Assembly: GCF_000004075.3 (NCBI RefSeq)
Contig: NC_026657.2
Coordinates: 6,448,001 to 6,512,000 of the forward strand
Direction: 5' to 3'
From: Cucumis sativus
Taxonomy: Eukaryota; Streptophyta; Magnoliopsida; Cucurbitales; Cucurbitaceae
Length of the DNA: 64,000 nt
Shown in pieces: positions 38,688 through 50,649 of the stretch; positions within the stretch are counted from its first letter, which is position 1; every line of letters starts with the position of its first letter. The position numbers were made by a program, and so were the translations under genes. The notes beneath the pieces are model-generated. The model saw nothing but the letters and a program-made list of their open reading frames with translations. It was not told where the DNA came from and ran no database searches.

Positions 38688-41600
38688 ATGCAATCGCCTT
38701 CTCTTCGTTTCCCTCCTACCAAACTTCACATCTTCCATCACTTTGTAGGACTTCACTTCACTTCCATTCCCACTAAATCCTTCTTTCCCTCTTCTCTCTT
38801 CATTTCCAATTTTCGTTCCATTCCAATACAGTCCCAAAGCAAACCCCACAACCGCAATTCAAGTCCTAAACCTAAACATGGAACTACCAGACTCAAGGGT
38901 AACAAAGAAAATGTATGGAGCCTGGATAACGAGCTCGCCAAGCCCCAAAAACAGGGGGATAGAGCAACCAGGAGGAACCCCAAAGGTAGAAGGGTCATTA
39001 AAAGGAAGAGGAATAAAGGTGGCACAATTCTGGTTTCTGGTGCTATGCTAATGGAGGTCGAAACCGTTCTTCAAACTCAGGTACTCTCTACCCTCGCTGC
39101 TTATTTGTTCACTTGATTCGGTTTCAATTTAATCTCCTACCTCATAGCGCCATGATTCTGTAATACTATCAGGAACCTGTAATTAAGCCAAATTGGAATA
39201 CATTTGTTAGCAGTGTGAGTGGAATATGGAAAGGGGTGGGCGCCGTATTTTCTCCTATCACTGCAGAAATGGAGCCAATTGAAATTGGAAGCAACAATGA
39301 AAACCTATATGATTGCTATACTCTTTCTTGCGTTGACAACGAGCGGCTTTTATCTGGAGAGCAGACCAATCATATTAAAAGAAGAGTAAATTGGGTGACC
39401 TTAAATCCTTACGGGGAAACACCCCTAAACCCTGGAGATGTTTCCTCAACCTCTGAAACAATGGTAGGCAGAAGCCCGAAAAGTTACCGTTTGCCAAGTT
39501 TCGAGTCTTTTAATTTTGATAAAAGTGACGTGCTGGAAGAAGATGTTATGGGAAATGAGCCCGGCCTTGTCTTCTTTGAGGTATGGTTTCTTACCTTTGC
39601 TTGATTGATCCATAGATTATGTTTGTCAAATTGTGCTTATTAAGACATTGATGGTTATTTAAGCTTCTACACTTTTATCATCTTTTGTTGCACTTGTACT
39701 GGTTGAGAAAGTATCACAAGAGAAAACTTGGGATACTACTATCAGCATGTTTTATCGATCTCTCTTGAGTGTCGGAAGTATTTCCTCGGTTGGGTATCAT
39801 CTGGTGAACATTGATCTCATTTCTAATCGGAACCAAAACACAATCTCAACTTCATTGAAAGGTAAATGGCAAAAACTTACGAGGTAGCCAAGGAAATTGG
39901 ATCTTCCCCTCTTGAGATCTCACTCAGGCCCAAATATCATAACATAACAATCTCCCAAACTAATATACTCTTAATAACCTTATAACATGCCAGTACCATT
40001 AAATATCATAACATAACCACCTCCCAAACTAATTACTAATATACTCTGTCCTCGTAACACTCTTAATACCATTTCTATTAATGTCTCTGGTCTATGTTGT
40101 TCAATTTTACTTATTAATTTCATATAAACCATAGATACAAATTGTCCGTGTCAGTTTACATGCACTTTTGACTAATTCAATTTGTACCTTAATGAATGAA
40201 AGTACATGAAGTAATAACATTTTTGTAGCTTTTGGGCATTTTCGTTATCCATTTTAATCGCAATGTTTTGTCCGAATGACAAAAGTATTGGTTAACATTA
40301 TTATGTCTCTATTTCTGTTCAAACTAATGCCATCATATGACGATCTCATTGGGAAAAAAAATTCCAGGATGGATCCTATTCTCGTGGTCCTGTTAACATT
40401 CCTGTGGGAGATGTTGATGATACCAATTATTACATAAATCCAACTTTGAAGTTCGAACAGGTAAGTTAAGTTTGTAAACTGCATTATTGCTACTTCATAT
40501 ATCTACTTGTTTTAAGATGACCTTGTCTCTTTGTTTTTTATCAAGTTCAAGGTGAGTTCTTTTTTTTTTCCCCTTTTCTTTCTCTCTTTTTGATAGAAAG
40601 CAATATGACATATTGCCCGACAGAAGATGTACAAAAAGGAGGTGAGATATTCCTAGAAAGCCAAGGTGATTATAGAAAGATTCTTTGTGCAAATATGCAA
40701 TCGAACTCTATCCATAGAGTTCTGTGAGTCAACCTGTTGAAAATTCCTTTTTTTCCTTTCAAACCACAATCTTCAAACGAGAGCCACCCCTGAGAAAAGG
40801 ATTCCAGCATCGCCAAAAAAGAATGTTCTGGAGATGAGTTGGAGGATGGTTCAACTGTTATTAGGAGAAGCCCATTAAAGATTGAAGCATCTATTAGCGG
40901 AAGCATATTAACAGAAGAACAATAGGAATGTACCACACTCACTATCTTTGCACAAAAACACCAGCGACTGAGACAAAGAAACTGTTGACATTCTTTTTAG
41001 CATTTGTGCAGTATATATTGATTATTAAGCATCTCCGGAACAAAAATTCAAAGGATAAATTTTACCTTCTTGTAGACTCTAGATTTCCTTATGATAATAA
41101 CAATTCTTTATTGGACCATTCCTCAATCTCTAAATCATAGGAGACTTCCTTCAAAGTTTAAGATACCAGTAAGCAGAGTGCAACTGTCTAGGAGAAGAAT
41201 CTTCAGAAATTACCACTCTTTAGAATCTAGGGGAAGCAAAACTGTAGCATCATGAACTGCGGTGCACTATTTCTTGTTATTTACGAACTAGAACTTGAGG
41301 CTACTATGCAATATTTACACATGGGCAGGGAGTTCATGTTTTCTCTATACGAACTGGTACACCCGTTCATGATGCTAAAATTGAGGTTATCTTGGTCAAT
41401 CCGAAATTTCTCTTCTCTCTTCATGTCCTTGATTATCTCCTTTCTTTCCCTTGGCCTCTCTATCTTGTCTCCCTTCCCCCATTTTGGTTCTTTTGCCGTC
41501 CTGCAAGCTCTAGGCTGGAACTGCATGTGCTATTTTGTGGTACTGAAAAAAATAGTTATTTAAGTCAACAATGTCAAGAAAGTAGAGCAAGGATCTCTGA

Positions 41601-43404
41601 GATTGGAAATACATATATATGTACATATATATACAAACGTAACTTATTTAACATAACATATAGATACCTCAACAGGGTGCCTCTATATAAAAAAAAAGAA
41701 CCATGCACACCCTCTACTTAGTAGTCAATAGAAGCAAACATATTCATTTGAAGATACCAGTACACCTCAGACCTTACAACCAACAATCTTCTAAAGCTCA
41801 CTCACTGCCTTGTCTAAGATCCCTAACTTAGCTTGAAGGATGGATTGTCTTAAAGGGTCAGTCTAATCCTGATCCTGATATGAGGTGGACTTCTACTTAG
41901 ACGGGGTCTGTGAACTACTGGTACACTCCAACTGAATGCGCTCAAGGGAAGGCAGTATCTCATAATCCTTCATCAAGTTCTTTTAGGCCATCCGCCTATT
42001 TCACACCCTATTCTTGCAAAGAAAGAACGACGACCACTACTGCTACTAGTACTAGAAAGGGTCCAAGCGAAGCTAAGCAAGTCAGTGAGGGGTTTACTGG
42101 CCGTAAAGGGCGAACGGTACAAGAAGTCTTGTTCTTGTTCTTTCCCCTTTCGGGGTTGAATGGCCTTTCTGAAAAGTCAATTTCCTGGTATTTGGATTTT
42201 ATCCGACCAGTAAATAAGAAATATGCCTCGCTATTGGGAACGAAACTAAGCAACGAAGCTACAACTAAAGCAACTACTGATGCTCCTGGGAGAGCAGTTC
42301 CTATTTTCATAGACTCCTTCAAGCCCGAATACCTAGTAACTAGCCCCGTGAACCCCAGATTCCTTTGAGAGTAGTTTGTCCTCGTTGGTTCTACTTCGAA
42401 TTCCAAGCTGCCCTACTTTATAGTGCATGCTTCCTTGGATGAACTGACTATGCTCTCCATTTGTATCTTCTGTCTACGATTCTATCTTGTTGGCCAGTGT
42501 CACTTTAACAAATACCCACATTTATTTTGCAAATGGCCGGATCTTTGATAGTGGATGATTGCATCTAGGGTACACTCACTAAGCTTTGCGGTAAACTTAG
42601 TACGAATTCATGTGATTTTCAATGATAGTTGGGGAGTTTGCTGATATCTGGCCATGTTAGTGTTTAGTAAAAGGCTGCCATAAAAGGCTCCGGATCGTTC
42701 ATACCATTGAATTCAGTGGTGGCGGGTCTGACATACAGATACTAAGAGTTGCTGTGTATGAAGAACAGTGGGTCAGTCCCTCAAATATGTCTGACATGAG
42801 GTACCTTTTTTTTTTTCTTTTCAAAAGGGCCTGGTTTTTCTGTTTCTATTATTCATTGGATTTAACAGTTAATATTTCACTCAATTGTTTTTCAAGTGGG
42901 AGAGTAAATATTAGTTCTCCCAAAAAAATGTTTGGATTGGATAATTAGGGGATGAGAATACTTTGATTTGTAAACAGTGACGTGGAGTTCGATTTGAAGC
43001 CATTTTCTCAACGGAAGCGAACTGATCCATCAGAACTGAGTGGGTCGTGGAAGGTGTTTGAAGTAAGCGGAACTCCAATTTTTGGTGAAGAGAGCAATGC
43101 AGGTTCTTATGTGTATCTGTGTACAGAAACCTTAAAGAAAAGGAGGTTGCCAGAAAACCCAGTTTACTTTGGGGAGGAAGAAGTGATGGACATGCAGGAT
43201 GTTACGATGCTGTGGCTTCCAGGTGGTGTCACTGCTTACGTTGATGTCAAAAATGATGGCATTCTCTGTATCGGAGTCGGTTGGTACTCCGACGAAGGTA
43301 TCAACCTTGTTATGGAGAGGGACTATGGATCCGATGGAAACCTCAAGGAAGTAAGGTGGAAATCTGAATTAAAGAGAAGATGGCCTGACCCAATACCCCT
43401 TTGA
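38688..43404 (+). CDS. plastid-targeted DUF3598-like protein, 5 exons, 486 aa
   Basis: Exons: 38688-39080, 39173-39580, 40368-40460, 42661-42800, 42978-43404, all in phase. The first 60 residues from Met at 38688 are Ser/Pro/basic with few acids, a typical chloroplast transit peptide. A Lys/Arg-rich linker follows. The mature part starts near PNWNTFVSSVSGIWKGVG and ends with VTMLWLPGGVTAYVDV, CIGVGWYSDEGINLVMERDY and KEVRWKSELKRRW. This pattern recalls the DUF3598 family of cyanobacteria and plastids (lipocalin/CpeS-like beta barrels), whose function is not established. The assignment is from memory of the family pattern. An in-frame ATG at 38583 would add 35 residues, but it lies in the degenerate end of the tandem array, and the second Met gives the better transit peptide. 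Exon 4 was found by phase and by the continuity of FEQ|CLVKGCHKRLRIVH. Confidence 0.75.
39930..40065. repeat. local direct repeat in intron 2 of the DUF3598-like gene
   Basis: ATATCATAACATAACAATCT then CCCAAACTAATATACTCTTAA (39933-39975) is followed by a related copy with small insertions at about 40001-40063. Confidence 0.65.
41790..42440. mobile_element. probable mitochondrial DNA insertion (NUMT) in intron 3
   Basis: This stretch is clearly more GC-rich than the surrounding intron and carries no host exon. It has the style of plant mitochondrial intergenic DNA: TTTCCCCTTTCGGGGTTGAA, GAAGCTAAGCAAGTCAGTGA, CTGATGCTCCTGGGAGAGCA. Open frames run on both strands (41910-42368 plus, 42008-42406 minus) but resemble no family I know, as expected of undecayed organelle spacer. 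Edges are estimated from the composition shift. A GC-rich transposon remnant is the alternative. Confidence 0.5.
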
Positions 43405-43934
43405 ATATTTTACTTTTTAAAAATTCAGGTGTATGTAAATAACAGAGTATACGATCTAAATCCATCCTCTTATTTCCATCAATTCCCATTCGCATTTCTA
43501 TTTTATATATAAATATCGTGTACAAAAGCCAACAAAATAGAATTACCACTATCAACCGAATATTAGCCCTCTTTCCACCTTCAATACTTTAATACAACGG
43601 TTCAGGATTAATCTTTGCTCAAGGAACTCTTTTTCATTGATTTTAATTAGTTTGCTCTTTTCAAATGCCAGTTGAAATAAAATAAAATACAACAGATAAC
43701 TCAGCAACATGAAGATCAATACAATTTCATATCTTCCGCACGCAAATAAAATCCAGAAGATGGAACTCCAAAAACAATAAAGATTCCAAATCTCCAATTT
43801 TGAATATTCATTCAGAAATCAAACACTGTTATACGATCGAGAATTCTCAGATACCCCAAAAAGCCTAAAAATGATTTCACAGTTTGGAGAAGTGCACATT
43901 CCTCAAATTGCACAGTAGGAATTTTGGCCGGTCT
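43405..43934. other. convergent 3' intergenic spacer
   Basis: 530 bp between the stops of the DUF3598-like gene (+) and MAGO (-). It must hold both 3' UTRs. The sequence is AT-rich with no other feature seen. Confidence 0.7.
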
Positions 43935-45563
43935 TTAAATTGGCTTGATCTTGAAGTGGAGTGAAATGAGAGAGAAGACAAAGCATTTCAGATCCTACAG
44001 CCAAAGAAAAGCATATATGACCCATGCGTAGAATCTGGAAATAGATATGGCTTAAAAGTAATCTACATGGAAGACTAAGCCTTACCTGAACAAGATAATA
44101 GAATATCCGCAATCCTTCAGGATCCTTGCTGCTCTGCACATCGACAAGAGATCCAATCTTAGACGTGGTGAAGGAGATATGCTCATTTCCCATCACAATC
44201 TCAAGCTCCTGTCGTCCAACCCGATCTGGTTCTGGCCAATTATTATCATCTTCCTTCATAATCTGAACAGATGCAACAGTAACCTCATTATTTGGGACTC
44301 TATTAGATGATATAAAAACGAAGCATTTCAAGAGAATTGATTAACAGACTAACTCCGAGAACACTTCACATGCATTATCTCAAAACAAAATCTCAAAAAA
44401 CTTGAAACGCAACATCTTCCTCCATAATCGAAAAGGTGCCATTTTCTTAAGACTGTAAGGAAGAAAATAGTAGAAGTTCGAAATCCAAATAGTAAAACAA
44501 TCTCGTCTTCTTTTGCATGGCTTAAGAAAAGAGGGTGATATATCGGATCTATGAGAAAGATCATTCAATAACAGCATATGGAGACCCAAAAAATTCAATG
44601 ACCCCGGTGTGGTAAAATTCTTTTGAAATATGATTTTGAGATGAGCTTGAGGCTCTTTTTAACTACAGTGCACGGCGTGGTGCGTTTCCCAGTCACTTCA
44701 TTATTGCTGGTTGGAGTCGCAAGATATCTTCAAGTGAAAATCACATACAAGATATAAGTTTTTTTATGACCTTCTTTGATTGATCTCCCTCTGTCAATTG
44801 TGTTCTCATTTGGTCAAACAAAAGGGATCCAATTTCATCTTTCAAAAGTTAAGATATTGTCTCACACTACTTCGGATCATCTTCGATTCAACACGTTCCA
44901 TAAATTTTGAAGTCTTATTGATATGCGTACTGGTCTTTCTTTAAGTTACAACTAATAACGAAGCTTAAATTGAACTCTGTCGAAGAGTGTCAAAACTATT
45001 TCGTCCCCCGGACATCAAAAAATGGTGAACTTTGATCTTATGTCTATGATGTTCAATTTTACTTATTACTTTCAAATTTTGTTGCAAACCGAAAGAAATA
45101 CCCGTTTCCCACGATGAAGAATTATTTGTAACTAGTTTAATAAATGGAAATGCTGGAAGAAAGGGTTTTACTCCGATGACCTAATTTGGAGAAGATTGAT
45201 GTTGATAGCCCCAGTTATTTGAAATAATGAAAGGTGACCATCTGTCCCTCGCACCATGAAGTTGAAGAAAACCCTAAAAATGGCGATATAAAGGAAACCC
45301 TAAAGACATAAAGGAAGGGACAGAGAAGTTAAGATCCTGACCTCGCTATCGGAGATGATTCGACGGCATTCCCGAAGGACAGCAGGGGTGAGGTAGACTT
45401 CCTTGCGAATCATGGTATCGTTCTTGTAGTTGGAGTTGTTAGCATAGCGAAGCTTTCCATCGGGTCGAAATTCGAACTCCAAGAACTCGTGTCCAAATTT
45501 CCCTTTGTGCCCCACATAATATCTCAAGTAAAACTCTCCGTTCTCCAAATCCTCCGCCGCCAT
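43935..45563 (-). CDS. MAGO: MAGO NASHI, exon junction complex subunit, 152 aa
   Basis: Exons on the minus strand: 45342-45563, 44086-44262, 43935-43994; 459 nt, in frame. MAGO pairs with Y14 and, with eIF4A3 and Barentsz/MLN51, marks exon junctions on spliced mRNA. It acts in nuclear mRNA handling, localisation and decay. The sequence is near-invariant across eukaryotes and is recognised across its length: [80 protein letters not shown], and the end [17 protein letters not shown]. Length matches the plant family (about 150). An in-frame ATG 14 codons upstream (45605) exists, but family members begin at [16 protein letters not shown], so 45563 is chosen. Intron 1 is about 1.1 kb and intron 2 is 91 bp. 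Confidence 0.97.
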
Positions 45564-45659
45564 GGCTACCGCCTTCAAGCTTCGTCTTTCTTCCTCTCCC
45601 TCCACCTCTGCGACTCAAATTTTGGAAAATCGGGGGAGAAGCCAACGATTTAAAGAAGT

Positions 45660-45745
45660 CAGTTCCGAATGGGCCCTTGAGTTGCTGCTGTTGTTGGCCC
45701 ACCAGTTCACTTATTTCTTGGGCTTTTTTATTGGGCTTTGCTCCT
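45660..45745 (-). promoter_or_regulatory. site II-type promoter elements upstream of MAGO
   Basis: Within about 180 bp upstream of the ATG lie GGGCCC (45671-45676), GGCCCA (45696-45701) and two TTGGGC words near 45718-45736. TGGGCY/GGCCCA elements are common near the start of plant housekeeping genes. Function here is inferred. Confidence 0.4.
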
Positions 45746-45759
45746 AGCGTTACCACCTT

Positions 45760-47240
45760 AGTACTGCTCATTGTTATATTTTGGAAAATTGTAATGGAGG
45801 TGTGTTTTAGCAATTAAAGATATAACAAAAACAATCGCTTATAGACTTGTATTGCTGATAGACTCCATATGATATATAGCTGATAAACCAATATTTACAA
45901 CATGGTCTATCGGATAGAATTTGACAAATTTTACTATATTTACAATTTTTTTAAAATTGTGATATATACTTAATTAATTTAAATTTAATTACTAAATTTG
46001 CAACTACCCTTATATTTACCCTTCTCTAAACACAAATTTCATTTTTCATTTGAGAATTATAACAATTATTAATAATAGAAATTAACTGATTCATATTCTA
46101 AATATTATCACAAGAATCTATAGAATAGATTTTGTAATATTTATATATTTTTTTAAAATGTTGCTATAAATTTTATTACTATTTTTAAAGTTTGTGCTCG
46201 ATATAATTATGTTTTTTTAAAAAAAATTATCAAATACTACACTTTTTGGTTTGACCATGGAAATAAAACAGCTAAAAATAAATTTTAATTACCAGTATAG
46301 CCCCTATCTTTTTCTTTAGAATATTACTGTTTCAAATCTTTTTTATTCAAGTTTTGTTGTATTCTAATAATCATCGCATTTTCTGTTTGTTACATGTTTA
46401 CTGTAATAAAATGGTTCATACCTTAAATACAATCTAATATAATTCACACACTAACTTAATCAAATCAATGCTCAGAATGCCATGTAAAAGCACACCAATA
46501 ATAAGTTTATAGTAAACAAATTTGAAAATATTGCATTAAGTTTAAGTTCCACAATTGTTTAATTTCCATGCTTTCCCTTTCATGAGATTATATTTTCAAA
46601 AGTAATCTGCTTGTTTCAATTCTAACGAGAATTTGAATATCTCAACGAGCATATAGGTGAATTATCACCCAACTATATCAAATATTTTTTATCCATTTTC
46701 AGGTTAACCCAAATCTAATTTTACTTCTTCTAGACTTTTTAATGCAAAAGACATTTTAGATTAGTTGTTTCGAAACTCGTTCTTTATCGCTCAATTCTTT
46801 AATTATACTCACAAAAATGGAACATTTTTTAAAGTATATGTTAGCATAAAGTGTTTTAACTTGTTCGACCACCACATCTTTTGGATAGATGTTCTGTATA
46901 TATGATTAATTACCATACATTTTTCTGTATAAATTTGAAATAATCTAAGATATTTCAGTTGCTAATTTGGAGAAGAAATTGAATGTTATTGGTGAAGGAG
47001 TTTGTGTTGTGCGTGATCTAAAGGAGGGAAAAGATGAGTTGTGTGAAACGGTGGAAATCATTCGATTCGTCCAGTCTCTGTATATATGAGATGATTAACA
47101 AGAAGGATAGCAGAAAGAAAAGGGGGTTTTAATAATTCAATTTCAATAATAGAGAACTCACAAATGGATCCCATTACACATATGGGCGGCTGGATAAAAA
47201 AGCAAGAGAGGAAGCCAAGGAAATACAAAAGAGGAAAAGC
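45760..47240. other. AT-rich intergenic region
   Basis: Between the MAGO promoter and the 3' end of the phytocyanin gene. No coding or RNA feature was recognised. Confidence 0.65.
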
Positions 47241-47307
47241 AAATTATTCAATCAATAAATAGAAAATAGATAGAAAGCACTGCATCTTTCCAGGCTGGTT
47301 CACGCTC

Positions 47308-47961
47308 TCATAACGCAAACAGGGTGGCAACTGAAGCTCCAAAGATGAAGTGGTTGAGAGTGAAGAAAGCAGAGGGGGCGGCTGCGCTTGGAGATGGAGG
47401 CGGTTGAGTGCCGGTGGGTGGTGGGTTTGCGGTTGGGGTTGGGGTTGGGTTTTGGGTGGAATTGGCAGCAAGAACATTGACTTGAAGCTTCATGCCGGAG
47501 GCACAGTGGCCGATAGTGGAACAAATGAAGTACCTTGGCCCTACCGCTGACAGAGGAATGGACGTGGTTCCGCCTGTGTGGGATTTGATAACCGAGCTGG
47601 AGGAGCATGCCGTGTAGTCCGCTTCTTTCACCTCGTCCACTGAGTGACTGCCACCATAATTAAACACTGCATTCCATTTTTAATTTGTAGTAAGAAAAAG
47701 AAAAAAAAAACACTTAGAACGAATATATACTTCTTTTATTTTTCATATTGTAATTAAAGTTAAAAACTTGGTATTGTAAAAGAAAGGTAATTAAAAAATT
47801 GTACCTAGTGCGTCGCCAACATTAAACTTCTGTCCTGCAGCCCAGGTGTCGTAATCAACCCCCTGACTCCACCCTGAGTTCCCCCCAACGATGATATCTG
47901 CTCCATAAACTGCCCGAACCGCTATCAAAACAACAAATACAGCAGCCGCTTTCATTGCCAT
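47308..47961 (-). CDS. uclacyanin-type phytocyanin (blue copper protein), 171 aa
   Basis: Exons on the minus strand: 47805-47961 and 47308-47666, joined in phase 1, the usual phytocyanin intron position. Phytocyanins are secreted, often GPI-anchored, plant type I copper proteins of the cell surface. A signal peptide covers 1-20 (AAAVFVVLIAVRAVYGA). The plastocyanin-like domain (21-118) carries copper ligands His60 (YGGSH), Cys101, His106 and Met111 (ICSTIGHCASGMK). Cys73 and Cys107 form the expected disulfide. Met as the axial ligand points to uclacyanin rather than stellacyanin (Gln) or early-nodulin-like proteins, which lack ligands. A Pro/Thr-rich segment (about 121-150) and a hydrophobic C-terminus (FIFGASVATLFAL) fit a GPI anchor signal. 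The partner and substrate are unknown. Confidence 0.93.
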
Positions 47962-47990
47962 TTCTGCAAAACTACAATTCTTGATCTTAA

Positions 47991-48119
47991 CTGCAACACA
48001 TAAATAAGTTTTTAATCCTCTATTCTAAAATGAATTCAGAATACAATCTTCGATAGATGAAAGAAAATTCTAAACTTTCTGTTTTGTATTTTTGGAAAGG
48101 GATTCAGCTGAGTTGTTAC
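47991..48119 (-). other. 5'-UTR intron of the phytocyanin gene
   Basis: On the minus strand a donor CTCAG|GTAACA (boundary at 48120/48119) and an acceptor TGTTGCAG|TTAAG (boundary at 47991/47990) bracket 129 bp. They lie just upstream of the ATG at 47961. Both sites fit the consensus. A TATATAAC box at 48183-48190 (minus strand) would place the transcription start near 48155. Confidence 0.6.
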
Positions 48120-48182
48120 CTGAGAGAAGGATAGAAAAGATATGAAAGCAATTGTTTGAGTAATTAAAGTGGGCTGGTTGGT

Positions 48183-48190
48183 TATATAGA
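48183..48190 (-). promoter_or_regulatory. TATA box of the phytocyanin gene
   Basis: TATATAAC on the minus strand, about 30 bp upstream of a plausible start and ahead of the 5'-UTR intron. Confidence 0.5.
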
Positions 48191-50649
48191 ATGTTTGTGT
48201 TTAGTTATGAAAAAGGGAGGAAGCGTCCAGGGTGAGGTCCACCCACTTAGGTATCTTATTACCGGACCCCCTTCATTTTAAAAATATTGTTTTCATTCTC
48301 CACATTCCACTTCCAGCTCGCTTCGTCAATAAAGTCTGTATCCCCTTTCTAGTTTGTAAAAATAATTTATATTATAAGAATAACATAAGGGGATATCATC
48401 ATTTGAATTTTGAGGTGGCATATATGTGTTCTAACTTGGACTTTTCTTCATAATCTACCTAATGCCATACATTGTCATTGCCATCAGATCACTTCATCAG
48501 GATCACATTGATAACCTAACCTCTCCCATTATCCTTATCTTCTAATTCCTATAGCCCGGCATGGTGGCGCTTTATATTTAAAAATAAAGGCACATATAAT
48601 TATGGGATTACAAATTAGAGCCGACCCTAATTGGTCAGTGCACGCCCAGCATCGGACATCACATTAGCCACCGGGTCAAACTTTCCTTTTCTTTCAAAAT
48701 TAATATTTGCTTTTGGAATTGGTACATACTGCTCTAGAAGCTGCCTTCTTATTATTCTTTGTTCAACCTCTTTTCTTTCCTCATGCCTCTCACCTAACAC
48801 ATGGATAATATACATATATATGTAAAAGGATTAGGTGGAACATAATTCCACACACCTTTTTCCTGCCTTTTCAAATTTCAGCGAAAAAAAAAGGTGAAAG
48901 GGTTAGTTGATTAGCTTACATAATATTAAGCAAAAGCATCTTTAAAGCGCCTACCCTATGGTTGACCATGAGGAATTTGGTTTTGAGAGATTAGATATAT
49001 AGATATATATTAGACTTCAATTTGAAGTTGTATAAAATGGATACATGTATTATAATGTCAATATTGTGTAACCAAACTTTGTTGAATGATTAGGCTTTAA
49101 AATGTTTAAAATGAAGCTATATTTGAACTCAACAAACCATCAATTCACAACTACTCTATTTTTTAAACAATATTTTATCAAATGTACCCAACCAATACAC
49201 ATATGGTCATCAATATCATCCTTCTATTCTGTGTATTAGTTGAGATTGATTACTGTGCATGTATACAGTTAAAGTAGTGGGTATACACATCCAATTCAAC
49301 CAACCCATTTCCACAACATACAAAGTTTGGAAAGTTCTAAAAAATAAATAAATTATAAAACTATATTCTTCTAATTCTACTAAGGAATTCCTATTATTAT
49401 TCTCTATTCTAGTCGGCTTTTAGCCAAGTCTTTCCCCTCCATTCACCAATCACCTTTGACATTTACCAATCCATCCATAGATTAATCAATTTGTTTTCCA
49501 TTCACCAACCAACAAATGGAGTTATCCATGCTGAAGTCTTCCATTTGTTGGGCTCCTCAAAGGTTGTGGGCTTTGATTTTATTAATAGAAAGTGTAATAA
49601 AGTGGCCCATGAATTGGTTAATTTTGCTTTTAAATTTTCATAAGGTTTCATTTTTTAAACCTAATATATTATTATTTGAGAGCTTTAAAATCATTAAGAC
49701 ATGATTTTTTTTTTAAATCACACTTCATATAACAAGTGGAGGAATATGTTGCTCTAGCAAATAAGATAAAAGAATTGGATCAAGGTCTAAGTGAAATCTT
49801 GTAGTACTCTAGCTAGCATAGCATCCAAAACTTTATCATAAAGCCTTAGACAAGAGTGAGTCATGAGGAATATCTAAGAGATTTTCTTACTTTTGTCCTC
49901 TTATTACAACTTCATCGTTTTTTAATTCTTCTGGGTCTTTTCACAAATTCTTTACGGGACAATTGCATTGATTTCCTAATTGTTTATAGATAGTTTATAT
50001 ACATTTTATTAAACACTTAGTTTAGTCATCTTTGATCTTATTTTACTTTTCTTTTTTATATACAAATGTTGTAAATCTAACCGAAACAATATGTTTAGAG
50101 ATGTAGGGAATATAATGTAGATAAATTATACAATTGTGTTTTGATCAAAAATTTGATTTTATAAATCTAATTTGGAAGAACATTTTGCATGCTTTTAGAT
50201 TTTAGGATTTTGTAATTTGTTTAATTTCGTATATACGTGTGTGCATCTTGAAATAAACCATAATTATTTTTTAATATTTTCGTTATTGAGAATGTATGTT
50301 GTGGCTCACTTTCTCTTTTCTTTCATGGCCTCCTAAATTTTTATTTTTAAAAGAAATAAAATTTATTTGACATTAAAATTTTAATGATTGGACCATTTGA
50401 ATGAGATAGACAAAGCTGGATTAGGTTTAAATATTGTCTATGCATGGCAAATAAATATATATTTAAATTTATTATTATATTACTACTAATTACATATCAA
50501 TTTGATACATATGTAGTCTAGCTAGGCTACACTTTACCTAAACAAACATGCACTGGGTATCTTTTTTCATCATGACTCATTGCCATGTATGAGTGTGTAT
50601 ATATATATAAAAATATATATAAATATCACAAAGTTAGGTAGTTAATTAA
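48190..50649. other. intergenic region with one exon-like island
   Basis: AT-rich sequence without a complete gene. The only coding-like piece is the minus-strand island at 48630-48795, listed separately. AT-rich tracts near 48990-49010 and 50600-50630 are simple repeats. Confidence 0.55.
48627..48795 (-). pseudogene. isolated exon-like fragment of unknown origin
   Basis: On the minus strand, an acceptor-like ATGTGTTAG precedes a frame of about 55 codons. It reads RHEERKEVEQRIIRRQLLEQ, then YVPIPKANINFERKGKFDPV, then ANVMSDAGRALTN and a stop. The composition is protein-like (charged helix, then a mixed tail), unlike the surrounding AT-rich DNA. No upstream exon could be found, so it is either a relic or the last exon of a gene not recognised. 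Confidence 0.35.

Noticed and set aside
42008..42406. 132-codon minus-strand open frame as a nuclear gene
   Set aside because: It lies within a GC-rich block likely of organelle origin, has no recognisable domain, and overlaps an equally long frame on the other strand.
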